Made by a program: the position numbers and the translations under genes. Below are positions 11,163-22,899 of a stretch of DNA of 64,000 nucleotides, in pieces; positions within the stretch are counted from its first letter, which is position 1, and every line of letters starts with the position of its first letter. The notes below the pieces were generated by a model that saw nothing but the letters and a program-made list of their open reading frames with translations, had not been told where the DNA came from and searched no databases. Source of the DNA: Cylindrodendrum hubeiense (Eukaryota; Ascomycota; Sordariomycetes; Hypocreales; Nectriaceae); assembly GCA_014621425.1 (NCBI GenBank), contig JAANBB010000115.1, positions 37,207 through 101,206 of the forward strand, read 5' to 3'.

Positions 11163-11451
11163 AGATAAGTTGCATGGACTTGACAAAGAAACCCCAGCGT
11201 CGACCATGTTTTCACCACCTTCTGTCATAAATGATGGGCTCAACAACAAGAGATAGACTAATTATTCAGCCACGTGCATCTAAAAATGGTAGCGGCTACA
11301 GAATACCTGACTGATATGGTGACGGCGGAGGAAGAATAAAAAGCTGCCATGTCCAGATCACTTGGACAATTAGGACCTCGGCATCTTATCCAACTAGTTA
11401 ATCACCACAAGACAATCACCCGAAACTATATCAATCTGCACCGAGACCACC

Positions 11452-11743
11452 ATGTTAAGCAATCCCGATACAGCCTCCGGAAGCCGCAAGTCCAGTAAGT
11501 CCCACCACCCCGATTTCTCATTCTCACACTAATCACATGGCTAAAGGACGACTGCCAAAGCCGATTGCTCGAGAGGAAACCGGGGAGGTCAAGAACAAAT
11601 TCTGGCTGCGCACGATGTCTAAGCGCTTGACCTTGGAGGCCGAGATTGTGAACGCAGGTTTCGAGGCAGATGCTGGGTGGAAAATGGATGACGCGAATGA
11701 CGAGATTTGGGAGAATGTGGGCGGGTCAGATACTGAGATGTGA
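11452..11743 (+). CDS. Small conserved-looking fungal protein of unknown function (79 aa)
   Basis: Two exons, 11452-11494 and 11547-11743, joined by a GTAAGT donor and an AAAG acceptor. Splicing restores a continuous frame from MLSNPDTASGSRKS into RRLPKPIAREETGEVKNKFW. The protein is hydrophilic, with a basic N-terminal third and a strongly acidic tail (MDDANDEIWENVGGSDTEM). It has no signal peptide or membrane segment, so it is probably nuclear or cytosolic. It lies between the kinase and listerin genes. I do not recognise a family. Support comes from the consensus splice sites, a leader preceding the ATG and the clean in-frame end. Confidence 0.6.
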
Positions 11744-11919
11744 AGAACTAAGACGTACAACACACGGTGGGATGTAAATAGCCTGAGCTGGACTCATGGC
11801 TACATATTATATCTATCACAGGTCTATCACAAGGTTTATTGGGTCACTGTGAACGCTTTTGTTCAACTCTATATTTAAGCCTGATACCACATGTTTACCC
11901 TTCGTTTCTCATTCATAAT

Positions 11920-14900
11920 TTAACCCTGCCTTCTCTTTGCCGTGTCAGAACCCAAATAATCGATGGGATTCCTGCACAGAGGGCACGTATTCTGGTTGCT
12001 GCTCTGGAACCACTTGTACAAGCACGTGCGGTGGAACAGGTTCTTGCAGGTCGAACAACGCTTGTCGGGCATGCGCTTGTCCGTCGAGATGATGCTGTAG
12101 CAAATGGCACATTCGCTCTGGCCCTTGAGGGCACCGATAATGTTGCGCTTAAACACCTGTAGTCCGTCGATGATGTTGCCATTGGAAAAGGTGATGACTC
12201 CCTGGGTCGTCATGATCCAGCTCTGCCACTTCTTTTCACTCACGGCGACGCGGTGGAGGCCAGCAACGGTGACGCCCTCGATGGGGTAACTGGGAGGGAC
12301 CTTGATGACGATGGCGGCATGGCTTTCATCCACTTCGTAACCTGCCGTCACCTCCCTGGCTGCCCTCGCCACCTTGACGACAAGCTCTTGCTCGTCAATG
12401 GCGGGGGGCTCCTGTCCATCTGCCCACTCTTGAACCTCATCCAGCGTGTCTGAGATTGTCAGGGGGGAAAAGTACTTGGTTGTCCAAGACTCGACAGCAA
12501 TTCGGGTTTGCTTTGACCGACAGTCAATATACCACGCGCGGAACAGACCGGGTGTGTACTTGAGAGTCAGGTAAAACAGATGAACCAGCAACCACTGCAT
12601 GTTCTTCTCCTCGGGCTCCGACTCGGCGAGTTTGACATCATAGTCGCTAATGTGTTCAGGATTGAGATTGACCCTTTCAAGCCTCAGGGCATGAGCAGCT
12701 GAATGTCCGAGGACATCAAACATGAAATCCAGCAGTGGCCCAACGGTGTTATCCGTCTTGAGGTTCTCGGTGAAGTCGTTTCGGATCTTAAAGGAAGACG
12801 TTGAGTACGCATCAAAGACCAGCTTCCAAGACAAAAGGTATGCGCGGATGGGCGAGGGGAACTCGGCGAGCATCTCATCTGAGTACTTTTCCAATGTTGG
12901 AGCATCCATCAAGAGCGACATGAGCTCATCAGGCAGTCGAGCATCTGTTGGAGTCAGTAGCTGAAGCTTCCGGGAATCGATGGTACATACCTGTCTTGTC
13001 AAGCAAAACGTCGACAGATCTTTGCTCTTGCTTTGCGGGAATTGCCTTGTGGAGAAGGTTGAAGGCCGCGGTCTGAATGTCTCGAGACTCTGAAGCCACT
13101 AGACCGAAAATGTCGGATAGTTCGGGGATATATCGAAGCGGGATCTTGTCGACCTCGCGACAGAGCATGGCGTCGACAATCTCTAGAGGCTGCGAAGTGG
13201 CGTATCTCTGGAGCCTTAGCAGCTCAATCAACGATCGAGGCTTGGCACTAGCATGCTCCTTGATGGCGTCGACGAGATCGTCATTGGGTTCCTGGAGGGA
13301 TTCCAACGTCTTGAACAACTTCAGGGATGCGTGGATGAACGGAAGCGCTTGCTCGAGCTTGTAGTCATGGGCGCGGTTCCAGAGTGAGATGCAAAACTCG
13401 ATAGTCTTCTCCCAATACGATCCGTAGACATCCTTCATACAAGGGAGGAGGTGCGTCAAGGCCCGACAAACCTCGGCACAAAGAGGCGCGCTCAGACTCT
13501 CGGGTTCATCCAACCAGGAGGTAATTTGGCGGACCGCGAAGACGATTCGGTTATTAGCCACAGGCAATTCGCCAAGTTCGTAAATTTGAGCGCATGTCGA
13601 GAGGAGAACGAGGGTCATGAGAGTCTTTGCTCCCTGAGGAGCAGCTCCGGCAACCTCACTCACGACCCGGTTGGAGAAGGTGTTGACTATCTTTGAAGGC
13701 TGAAGGGTCTCGCCAAATCCAGTAATAAGTGCAGAGGCTGAGAGGGCCGTGGCGGGTGATATCTTAAGAATATCGGGCTTCAGAAGTGACTCCTCGAGAT
13801 GAGACACGACGCCGGCTTCTGTCAAGGATTGGACTACCTCGCCCAGAGCCCTCGCGCTGTACAGACCCCGTGGTGTCAATTCCTTGGAGTGTTTTATTAA
13901 GAGATTGACGAGGTCATGAACAACCGAGTCGTCCCAGATTTTGATCTCAGAGGTCAAGGTACTCAAAATATTACGCATTGAAGAGACGAAACCTTCCGCT
14001 TGGGAACTGGCCTCGGAGTGTCCAACGGTCTTCCACAGTCGGTTTTCCTCCATGCAGGTGATCTGGTCGGAAACGAGCTGGACGGTCAGACATTGAAGAT
14101 AGAGGAGCTCCACCTGGAATGGTTTGGGTAGTTGCGAGAGTAAAAGGTTGGATTCCGAAAGCTGACAGACGTAGAGCGCCATTCTCATGGGAATGGAACG
14201 TCCCTTTCTGTCCCGTGGGACTCGAATTGGGGGAGCTTCGGAAACTTCAGCAAGTGCAGCGGCACCTCCAAGGTTGTTGGTGATTGTCAACGAAGGGTTA
14301 ACAGGCTGCTCCAAGAAGGGAGTGAGTTCTGTCATCCAGACGTTGGTACTGGGGAATAGTTCCTCCAATGGAGTATTGGTTGCGGCAGTTTGTGCTTGTA
14401 GGACGAGTGTCTCGATACTGATTGGTTAGCAGGTGTACAGGCTTGAGAATGGGACACTTACTCCAAAGACTGCGGCCCAGCCCTCTCGAGGTTTGTTTGA
14501 ATGATGCTAACAACAGGCAGTGTTCCTTCGCCATGGCTGTCGAGCAGGGAGCGAACAGCTGTGGCCTTGGAGGATACGACATGGTTGTCAATCTCGGAGA
14601 GGCTCAACAATTGGGCAACTAGGGTGGTGTGGATGTCTTCATCCTGTGAGAAGAGATCGGGTCTGCCTTTGGCGGTGATTTCGAGAGCTCTCAAAGTGGA
14701 CTCTGTGTGCTGGGGTTCCTTTTCGAGGATATCGACCAGCTGCCGCAGGAGCTGTCGGTAACTGTCATCTGTGAGGCTCTGGTAGGTCACAGCTGCCTCA
14801 AGCACCTCCCAACATCCGGCCTCACCCCGAGCCAAGTTAACAGACTGGGCAACGACGTGATCCTGTACCTCTTTGTCCTTTCGTGCTAGAGCTGATCCAC

Positions 14901-16897
14901 TGTCCCGGGAGATGAGGGATGCAAGTGCTGAGTCGCGGGCAGATCCAGAGGGAAGCTCCAGAATGGCCTTTATCCACGAAGCCCATACTGTGGCGAGCTC
15001 ATCCGATACAGCTCCAAGGAGATGAATACAAGAAAGTAGGTACCGGGAAGATGGGGAGGCTACAGCCTTGGCCGTATCTTCTCCAGTGAGTGACAGGAGA
15101 AACGTGGATACCCTTTTCTCTGCACCGTCGACAAACAAGCGAGGAGCAGTGCTTAGAGCATACTCGAGAATCCTAGCGGCACCGTACGGCTTCATGTTGC
15201 GACTTTCGAGGAGGGTGATGCTCTGGGAAATCACCACGCTCGAAGGTGCGGCCGCATGATCTGGAAGTTCGAGTTCCGCGGCCTTGTCTTCAATCTGTCC
15301 AACAAGACTGAACCATCGTCGACCTTCTTCGGCAATCTTTTCCTGGGACTGGTGGTAATCCCGAGAGACTTCAGGGAGGGAGCCCGAAATCTTGGCACAA
15401 AATACGCTAGCCAGACGATTCCACTCTTCGCTTGATGCTGAAACAACAGGAGGCGATGACTGGACGGTGGCGATATAGGCTTCGACAAGCACAGATATCG
15501 CATTTGGACCAAGAGGAATCGCGGCGGTCTTTTCTGAAACGGAAAAGAGAAACTGCTCGATGAGAGGGAACAGGTGCTCCTGGACAAATGGCAGTTGATC
15601 GTCGACAGGAAGGGTACCCAGGAGACGCTTCGCGGTATCAATGTAGCATTTCCATGCCGGGGAGGTGTTTGTTCGAGGTTCTTCTCGATTGGTGATGCCA
15701 GACTTGAGCGAAGTCAACAGGCGAGAAGCAACTTCGGGTGTCAGTTGATCGGCAGGCAAGATCGAAAGCAGCTGGTCCAGGTACTCCCAGAACCTGGGCT
15801 GGCTGCCTTGTGATCCCTTGGCGATGAAGGCCTGAAGTCTCGAGAGTGGAGACTTGGGGTCGCTAGGCGATTTGGACGAGGACCAGACGTCGGGATATGA
15901 TTGTGTCATCTTCGTCAATGCACGGACATATTCGAGGGCGGAGCCTGCTTGGTTGGTCTTGAGACCGCCGGTGATGAAGGCCTGCTTGACCTTGGCAGAC
16001 TCGGCATAGGGTAGTTTGCGATCGATGGAGGCAAAGAGCAACTGGCAAGCCGTCTTTCTCACACTCGAGTCCTTGAAGGTGATCGTTTTCCAGACACTCT
16101 CCTCGGAAAAGTAGTCATCGTATCGGGGCCGCAACTTTTCGAGGCTGGTAGGCTCGACCCTTTGGAGTAGACCGAGGACCAAGGACAAGCTAGCCGTCAC
16201 GACTCGGTAGTATTTTGCCTCCGAATCCTCCGCGGTTGTTGAACGTTCGTCACTAAGGGTGTCTTGTGTTTCTTGGATAGCATCGATCGCGTAGTCGAGG
16301 ATTTGGGGTTGGCACTTGATCCAGAACGCCGAGACCTTTTCGGGAGTAGTGAGGAAGGAGTTGAGGCCATCGCTGGCAGCTCTAGCGACAACTCGGTCAC
16401 GGTCAAAGAGACCAGCGAGCCAAGCAGCGACAATCTTGGGAATGTGGCGTTGGAATCGTTTGCGCGCGGATTTCATGAGCTCGAACTGGACGTTATGGGA
16501 AAGTTCGCGGACTCGGCGGGAGTTGTCGATCGAGGTTCGAGGATATACTTGAACCTACACGACGTTAGCTCTGTTAGATGTCTTGAAGACGCTCACTCAC
16601 CCAAACTTCGAGGACGGCCTCCTCAACCCCACCATCCTTGTCATGGGGGTTGGCCAGGACATGGGCTAGCAGGTCCTCTAGTGCCTTGGCCTTGGTGGTG
16701 CTGTCCTTCTTGAGGATGTTCTTGAGAGAAACCACCACGTTGGGGTCCGACACTGCAGCAAAGGACGGAGGCTCGGCGAGGTACGACAACGAGCTACCAC
16801 TGGGAGAGCCGGCGCCAAACCCACCAAATCCCCCAAATCCGGCGCGGGCACCGGCATCGAAGCCCCGGGCGGCGGGTTTGCCCTGAGCCCGCTTCAT
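11920..16897 (-). CDS. ltn1: E3 ubiquitin-protein ligase listerin (Ltn1/Rkr1)
   Basis: Ribosome-associated quality-control ligase that ubiquitinates nascent chains on stalled 60S subunits. The model gives 1613 aa from four exons (16897-16601, 16554-14462, 14417-12991, 12944-11920), all with good GT-AG sites and matching phases. The N-terminus MKRAQGKPAARGF is followed by a Gly/Phe-rich stretch, then SYLAEPPSFAAVSDPNVVVS and LKNILKKDSTTKAKALEDL, the conserved listerin start that contacts the 60S-NEMF surface. The middle is a long HEAT-repeat solenoid. The C-terminus carries a RING-CH-type zinc finger: CAICYSIIS, CSTCKNLFHRTCLYKWF, CPLCRNPI. The length fits the family. The gene lies tail-to-tail with the small 79-aa gene, 176 bp apart. 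No defects seen. Confidence 0.94.
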
Positions 16898-18971
16898 GAT
16901 CTTGTCCGGGGGCGTGTGTGAAGCGAGGCGGCGGCGGGCGTAGGCGCGGGCGTAGGCGTGACGATGCGCTTAACTATTGCAGCGCCTGTTGTAGCTCTGG
17001 CTGTTTTGGTGAGGGATAGAAAATGCTCGGAGGGGCAACGAGTGATGTCACCTGAAGCACGGGCCACTAGTCTTGGCAAGAGCAATGAGGCGGGAGCGGG
17101 GTATGGAGTCGGAGCCTCATCCGGCACGCGACGCGTAGGCAGGAGCGTTTTGAGAAATGGTTGTTCGGGAGGAAAGAGGAATGGAAGGAACAAATGCAAG
17201 GAGGGATTCTTAATTCAACGTCTTTTTTATTGAACTTGGTCGTTTTCACTGTGAGCGATGCCTCGCTGTGACACGCTCTGGCCGAGTTGACTCACGCCGG
17301 TCCAATCATCCACCACAGCGCAGCTACCAGGGAATCCGTCATCTTGACCCTCTATTACTCGGTAGATTGATCTGCCTGGTCGGGGAGCCGCCTCCCAGCT
17401 GCCAACCGCACGAGCACTCCACTGGTCAGTCCAGAACCTCCCGTCACAAAGTCCGAAAGTTTCGCCAGGGTATGGGTCCCTGGTAGACTCCTTCTGAATG
17501 CAGAGAGTCACAGCGCTGGGGCAGAAACGGCAGCGACCGGATTGGAGGGCTTCGGGGTACGGCCGGGGACAGCCTGGTCGCTCCTCTGGGCGTTTGCCAC
17601 TGACCGAGAGCCCCAAAGCAGCGCAGCCTGCAGCGCCGCATTGATCCTGGGCTGGCGGGGACACTAACAGATAATATTCACAGACACGCCCGCTGGGCGA
17701 CGAGCATCCGTGTCTGTCTCGGCGATCCGCCGCGTTAACCACGCCATAAATCCAATGTGTCCTCGGCTGGGCTTTCCCCCCACCCGAGATTGGTCTGGTC
17801 CAGCGGATGTCGACCCCGACCTCCCTCCCATTCCGTCTCATCACAGCATCGTGATACGACATTGAGCGAGTCGTAAGAATTCCAAAAGTGGCACTTCCGC
17901 CTGTCTCGACCAGGTGCCCAGCCACGTGACAAGTCATGTAATTGTGTGCCACCGCCACCACCAGCTGCGGACCTGCCGTTTCGGGTGCCGCGATACACTC
18001 GACACATGCTTGGTGATGTCAATTTGATCCCTTACCAGGAAGCAAAAAGTCGCTGCCTGTGCTGATTGGCGCGACTGGGTTTTCGGGCGTATGTGCCGAG
18101 GGGCATCCCCCAAAGTGTTCCTGTCCCAGCGAGAGGCATTCCATCCACTGCATCGTCCACTGCATCGTCCGCTGCATGCCGGGCTTGCACTGTTGCACTG
18201 TCGCGCGAGCAGCGTACGTCAGTGGCTGCATCACTCCCTGCCGGCTCTTTGGGCAGCGCCGCAGGGAGCTGCACCGAGAGGCAGAGACAGGGAGAGACAG
18301 GCAGAGACGTTCCCCGTCGCCCCTCCGGCCCCTCTACCCCGCAAACTCTCAGTGGTTTCCGTCCGTCACTTCAGGCTGTTGCAGGGGTAGTCAAGCCCCA
18401 AAACCACAACTGGGCCCTGTACCACCCCCCTCAGGAGCCCCCAAAGCCCCAAATGGGCCTAGAACCCGCCCCCCAATCCCTCCAGGCGTCTCACTTCCAG
18501 CGGTCCCCTCCCCCCAAGCGCACCTTAGTGGAGGTCCCCACTCCCCCGGCTCGGTCTGATGAACCTCAGGCCGTCCCCAGTACCTACGTCGTCGTCGGGT
18601 TCCTCGCTTCTACTTCTACTCCCTTGTTCCGCTTCATCACCATCTCCTCTTCTTTCTCTTCATCCCTTCTCTTCATCGTTTCACTCCTTCTCAGCTTCTC
18701 ACAAAGCTCAAATTCGCACTGCATTTACTTCCCTGATTCGCTACCTTGTCCGAGACCTTGTCCTCTGCTTCTGAGCATCGTGTTAGTCGCATCCCTCCGC
18801 GGCTTGTCAGCTGTCCACGTCTTGGTAAGCTCCCCTCATTTGCATTTGTCAAGACATTCCGCAGGCAATCCATACCTCTCTATCGCATTTTGCCTTCCAA
18901 ACAAGCTCGTTCCCGTCCATAGCTGATGCAAAGGATTTAGGATTAGGACTACGCTTCCACCGCACCCCACC
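16898..18971. other. GC-rich divergent intergenic region between listerin and the repeat-protein gene
   Basis: About 2.1 kb. Long open frames occur on both strands (for example minus 17961-17227), but they lack family resemblance and are expected in GC-rich DNA. The word ccactgcatcgt is repeated three times near 18140-18172. A pyrimidine-rich leader for the downstream gene starts near 18590. Confidence 0.5.
18599..18715 (+). promoter_or_regulatory. CT-rich promoter/leader tract of the repeat-protein gene
   Basis: The + strand is strongly pyrimidine-rich (runs of ctt, tct and ccc with few purines). Such tracts lie just upstream of transcription starts in many filamentous-fungal housekeeping genes. 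The start codon at 18972 follows after about 250 bases that may contain a 5' UTR intron (gtaagctccc at 18821), which I cannot confirm. Confidence 0.45.
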
Positions 18972-21900
18972 ATGTTGTCGACAGCCCGCACCTCGCGGGC
19001 GAAGGTCCTCCAGTCTCGCGCTGCGACTTCCACGGCGCTCGCCACCTCTACCGCCTTGCAGTCGAGATGTGGCATCCAAACGCGACAGCTTTGCTTTGGC
19101 GCTTGGTCCTTGTCTGTCGGCTCCGGCTCACACCAAGGCCGCCGACGTCATCGTGCTCGATACCAGTACATGGAGTCGCTAAACCGCAACCTCTCCTGGG
19201 ACAACGATTCCAACAAGACCATCCAAAAGGCGATGGCTGCCTTTGCCCGGGCCACTGAGGCCAGTAACAAGAAATACATCAATGTCGACGAGATTAAGTC
19301 TTGGTCAGATGAGTTTTCGGGGGCCCGACCTGGTCGGAACATTGAAGACGTGGAGCGGGGCGCGATCGACCACTTGATCCGCGGCGATAAGCCAGTCAAC
19401 TACGAGTATGACATGTGGAAGTCTCCTCTACACAACATTCGAAGTTATCTAGAGTCACAACGAGAGTCGAAATCAATCACCCCCAAAGATTTGAAAGATG
19501 CTGCCACTGAAACCGAGACCTTTATCGACCCCATCACCAATCGCAGAGTGACCAAGTCGCCGATGTACAATGACCTCGACGGATATAGGCCAACAGAGTT
19601 CTCGGCCAGCGAACCAGTCAACTCCGCCCCCAAGTATGAAGATCTCGGCAAGTATGAACCCGTCATGAATAGTTCAGCCCCTCAACAAAGCAAGGCTCCC
19701 TATGAAGACTTGGGTCAATACAGTGCGGTTCGATGGAACGAGCCCGATGGTCTGCAAAAGGCCACCCCCGAGGAGTCTTCTAAGCATTACGAAGACCTCA
19801 GCAAATACTCGACAACCAAAATTGACAACCCAGACACCAAGCGCAAGCTGACTGCTGAGGAACAGTCCAAATTCTACGGCGACCTGGACAAGTACAAGCC
19901 GGTTGAGTGGAACGAGCCAGACGGACTACAGAAGCAAACCGATGAGGAGTTGTCCAAGAACTACGACGATCTCGAAAAATACGAGGCTGTGCGTTGGAAT
20001 GAACCCGATGGATTGCAGAAGCCAACCGAAGAGGAATTATCTAAGAATTACGACGACCTCCACCAGTATGGCGCCGTGCGTTGGAATGAACCAGATGGTC
20101 TACGAAAGCAAACCAAAGAGGAGCTTTCCCAGAACTACGATGACCTCCACAAATACGGGGCCGTGCATTGGAACGAGCCTGATGGCTTGCGGAAACTAAC
20201 CCCTGAAGAGCTGTCAAAGGACTACAAAGACCTCGATGGATACGGGGCTGTGACTTGGAGTGAGCCAGACGGTCTCCGTCGTCTGACCCCTGAGGAGAAG
20301 TCCAAGGATTACCAAGACCTTGGCGCCTACAGTTCCCCGTGGATTGCCAAGTTATCCACTCTCCGGGCTCACGAAGCTGCGCAGATGGATACCACTGTCA
20401 AAGGAGCGCCTCTTCCCACCAAGGTAGACGCACCCTCGCAGGATTTTGCCAGCGAGTACAAAGACCTGAGCGAGTACGGGCCGGTCCGTTGGAATGAGCC
20501 CGATGGTTTGCGGAAGTTGACTCCCGAGGAGCTGTCCAAGAACTATGATGACTTGCATCTATATGGTGAGGTCAAGTGGAATGAACCCGACGGCCGGCGA
20601 AAGTTGACTCCTGAGGAGAAATCCAAAGAGTACCATGATGTTCCGTTGTATGCTCCGCGTGATTTGGAACCCGAGATTTCCCGCATCCATCCCGAGGATG
20701 CGTCCAAGGATTACCAGGATTTGCCTGCATATCGCCACTTTGACAGTGCTCCCAACACTCGAGTTCATCCCGAGGAGGCCTCGAAGAAATATGAGGATCT
20801 TGGCAAGTACGCTGCGTATGAGAACAACGGGCTGGACCGTGTCCACCCAGAGCAGGCATCAAAGGACTACAAGGATCTTTCCAAGTACTCTGCTGTCGCT
20901 GACGCTACCAACGCACAACACGCTGAGGAATTGACCAAGAACTATGAAGATTTGGACAAATATGAGCCATCCACCTTTGACTCTGTCGACAGTCCGTACC
21001 CTATGCATCCGGAGGAAGCTACCAAGGCCTACAAGGACCTCCACAGGTATTCAGCCATACGTCACAATGAGCCGGATGGCAAGCCCGCTTCCAAGCCGGA
21101 TGCAGTCTCTCATGGCCTCTCAGAGTTCGATTCCAAGGCAGGTCCCCAAGATACCAGGAGTGGACCATCAGCTACTTATCCTTTTCCCCATAGAGCCAAT
21201 CCCGACAGTGAGGTCGATGACCTGACCGCCCAGGAGATCCGTGCCACAACCTTGAGCCGGGCCCAAAGCCAGGATGAACCCGAGTCCGAAGGTATCTTGG
21301 AGCCTATCCAATTGACCGGAAACTACGTGCGGGATTTCCCCGAGGAGTTTGCAACCTCTTGGGTGGAAAAGTCGTCCACATTGGTTCCCAAGGACCAGGG
21401 CGAAAACACGCAAGCTAATCATGATAATGCTGAGGTCAGCTCAATGGATGAAAGTTTCCCAATTGAGGAGAACAGGATTCAACCTGCTATCGAACGCTAC
21501 TGGGCGAAGATTGACAGGGAAATTAAGGATCCTTACTCTCACACACCCCAAGGCCTTCAGACGAGTTTCGCGGAGGAATGCGGGCGGGAGACTTTGCCGA
21601 CCGTGGAGAAGCATTACACAGGGGGAGAGTCAGCCTACACTAAGGGAGAGTCGGCCGACACGGATGGAGACTTGTCGGCATCGTACAAGATCCTTGCCTA
21701 CGATGCCTCGTCGCAGACAATGAGCGTTGCTGAAGCAAATACCACAATGGAGGATGGTGCGCCTTCGACTCTTTCTGATGTTTTACTACGATTGTCGAGC
21801 CCGTCCAAATTTTTGCCTTACTTTAAGCCTCTCCAATCGCAAGGGTACGAGGTTCTGTCGGGCAGTGGCGACGTTCTCATCTTTCGCAAAATTCGACAAG

Positions 21901-22226
21901 GCGATGAGAAACGTGCGTTTACTCCATGCGTCAACCCCATTGACATGATGGGCAAGCCTGCCATTGGAAACTTTGCTAGTCCTACCGGATTTGTCAACTA
22001 CGAAGCATTGGAGCCGATGGCAAAGCCAGCACCCCCTTTTCGACCGGTCGTCGACGAGCCTAGTCCCGAGCAGGCACCGGTCAAAGGACGGAAGAAGCGG
22101 AGACTGGGGAGAAAGGTGGTTTTCGGGACAGCAGGCCTGGCGGGTTCTGCATATGCCGCTGCGGTGATGGGAGAGTATTTCAGTACCAAGGGTAGCAGGG
22201 ACGAGTCAAAGCCGAAGCTTGTATAG
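18972..22226 (+). CDS. Large repeat protein, probably mitochondrial, with ~18 degenerate 29-residue repeats and a C-terminal membrane segment
   Basis: Single-exon gene of 1084 aa. The N-terminal ~65 residues are rich in Arg, Ser, Thr and Ala and nearly lack acidic residues, typical of a mitochondrial presequence. Residues ~199-703 are tandem units with the consensus Y-x-D-L-x-x-Y-x-A-V-x-W-N-E-P-D-G-L-x-x-x-T-P-E-E-x-S-K-x. About nine units keep the full 29-residue period; the flanking ones are shorter and keep only YxDLxxY and a HPEExSK-like end. A Gly/Ala segment near the C-terminus (VVFGTAGLAGSAYAAAVMG), preceded by a KGRKKRR basic cluster, looks like one membrane span. This suggests a membrane-anchored mitochondrial protein with an extended acidic repeat region. 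Function is unknown to me. Start choice: the ATG opens the presequence-like region after a CT-rich leader. Confidence 0.88.
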   Translation: MLSTARTSRAKVLQSRAATSTALATSTALQSRCGIQTRQLCFGAWSLSVGSGSHQGRRRHRARYQYMESLNRNLSWDNDSNKTIQKAMAAFARATEASNKKYINVDEIKSWSDEFSGARPGRNIEDVERGAIDHLIRGDKPVNYEYDMWKSPLHNIRSYLESQRESKSITPKDLKDAATETETFIDPITNRRVTKSPMYNDLDGYRPTEFSASEPVNSAPKYEDLGKYEPVMNSSAPQQSKAPYEDLGQYSAVRWNEPDGLQKATPEESSKHYEDLSKYSTTKIDNPDTKRKLTAEEQSKFYGDLDKYKPVEWNEPDGLQKQTDEELSKNYDDLEKYEAVRWNEPDGLQKPTEEELSKNYDDLHQYGAVRWNEPDGLRKQTKEELSQNYDDLHKYGAVHWNEPDGLRKLTPEELSKDYKDLDGYGAVTWSEPDGLRRLTPEEKSKDYQDLGAYSSPWIAKLSTLRAHEAAQMDTTVKGAPLPTKVDAPSQDFASEYKDLSEYGPVRWNEPDGLRKLTPEELSKNYDDLHLYGEVKWNEPDGRRKLTPEEKSKEYHDVPLYAPRDLEPEISRIHPEDASKDYQDLPAYRHFDSAPNTRVHPEEASKKYEDLGKYAAYENNGLDRVHPEQASKDYKDLSKYSAVADATNAQHAEELTKNYEDLDKYEPSTFDSVDSPYPMHPEEATKAYKDLHRYSAIRHNEPDGKPASKPDAVSHGLSEFDSKAGPQDTRSGPSATYPFPHRANPDSEVDDLTAQEIRATTLSRAQSQDEPESEGILEPIQLTGNYVRDFPEEFATSWVEKSSTLVPKDQGENTQANHDNAEVSSMDESFPIEENRIQPAIERYWAKIDREIKDPYSHTPQGLQTSFAEECGRETLPTVEKHYTGGESAYTKGESADTDGDLSASYKILAYDASSQTMSVAEANTTMEDGAPSTLSDVLLRLSSPSKFLPYFKPLQSQGYEVLSGSGDVLIFRKIRQGDEKRAFTPCVNPIDMMGKPAIGNFASPTGFVNYEALEPMAKPAPPFRPVVDEPSPEQAPVKGRKKRRLGRKVVFGTAGLAGSAYAAAVMGEYFSTKGSRDESKPKLV
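19566..21080 (+). repeat. In-gene 87-bp tandem repeat array (29-residue protein repeat)
   Basis: Within the mitochondrial-looking protein, codons for YxDL begin a new unit every 87 bases across the central part and every 69-87 bases near the edges; one unit carries a longer insertion (about 20300-20457). The word tggaatgarcc[c/a]gatgg and its variants (WNEPDG) recur at about 19733, 19907, 19997, 20084, 20171, 20491 and 20578. Third-position divergence between copies is high, so the array is old or under protein-level constraint rather than recently expanded. Confidence 0.9.
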
Positions 22227-22650
22227 GTAGGCTAATGGGTAGGGCCAGGACACGGGTTGGATTGGGATTTCCAGGTTGTTATAGCGAGACACATGAGATT
22301 GGCACACAGGGATCGCGAGCGATGGGTTGGGTTTGCTTTCAATTTCCTTGATTCAAATGGAGCGTGGGAGTAAAGATACCTGGTACAACATAGTTACCAC
22401 TGCTACATGATACAAATACATCCATTCTTTTGGCGCGAGTGGTCTGTCCGTGGTCTGCCCATCGTGTTCGCGTAGTGTACAGTTCAATCTGGCGGTCGAA
22501 GACTCGCTCAGCAAGAAGGCTCAGTCCCAGGCCAATGCCCGGCCGCCGACCCTCTGCTCCCGACTATTTTTTGTTCCCTCGTCGACGTCCCTCTAGCGCG
22601 TCTCCTGCGAACGCGTCGGCGTCGGTCCCGCCGCGTGTCTCCACTCCCGA
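22227..22650. other. Convergent 3' region
   Basis: Short region between two genes that end towards each other. It should hold both 3' untranslated regions. No other feature recognised. Confidence 0.4.
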
Positions 22651-22899
22651 TCAGGCCCGCTCCGTAAAGCCGGGGCCAGTCTTGACGGCGTCGATGGTGG
22701 CCATCTGCATGGCGTGCTTCTGGTCCTCTTTGTTCCAGCTCTGGCGGCGCTGGTAGACGGGCGTCCAGCTGTTGGTGCGACGCATGGCTCGGGCAGCGTC
22801 GGCTTCGGCGTGGGCGCTCATGCGCCGCCCGGACGATGGGGATGCAGGGGACGAGCCCGAGGCGTAGGACAGGGGCTCCTGGGTCATGTTTGTCGACAT
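22651..22899 (-). CDS. Small conserved fungal protein, 82 aa, function unknown
   Basis: Single-exon frame starting MSTNMTQEPLSYASGSSPAS and ending PGFTERA. The composition is unlike a random frame: Ser/Pro-rich start, a basic middle (RRMSAHAEADAARAMRRTNS), then the ordered WTPVYQRRQSWNKEDQKHAMQ and a GPGF end. I believe this layout recurs as a short, widely conserved hypothetical protein in Sordariomycetes, but no function is known to me. There is no signal peptide or membrane segment. The RRxS motifs suggest basophilic-kinase phosphorylation. It converges on the repeat-protein gene. Confidence 0.68.
   Translation of the reverse strand: MSTNMTQEPLSYASGSSPASPSSGRRMSAHAEADAARAMRRTNSWTPVYQRRQSWNKEDQKHAMQMATIDAVKTGPGFTERA

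Noticed and set aside
17227..17961. 244-codon open frame on the minus strand
   Set aside because: GC-rich spacer where long chance frames are common; odd mix of Cys, Arg and Pro, no domain, no leader or splice context.
18066..18926. 286-codon + strand frame upstream of the repeat-protein gene
   Set aside because: Lies in the CT-rich promoter/leader; composition (Pro/Ser/Leu runs) follows the pyrimidine bias; no family resemblance.
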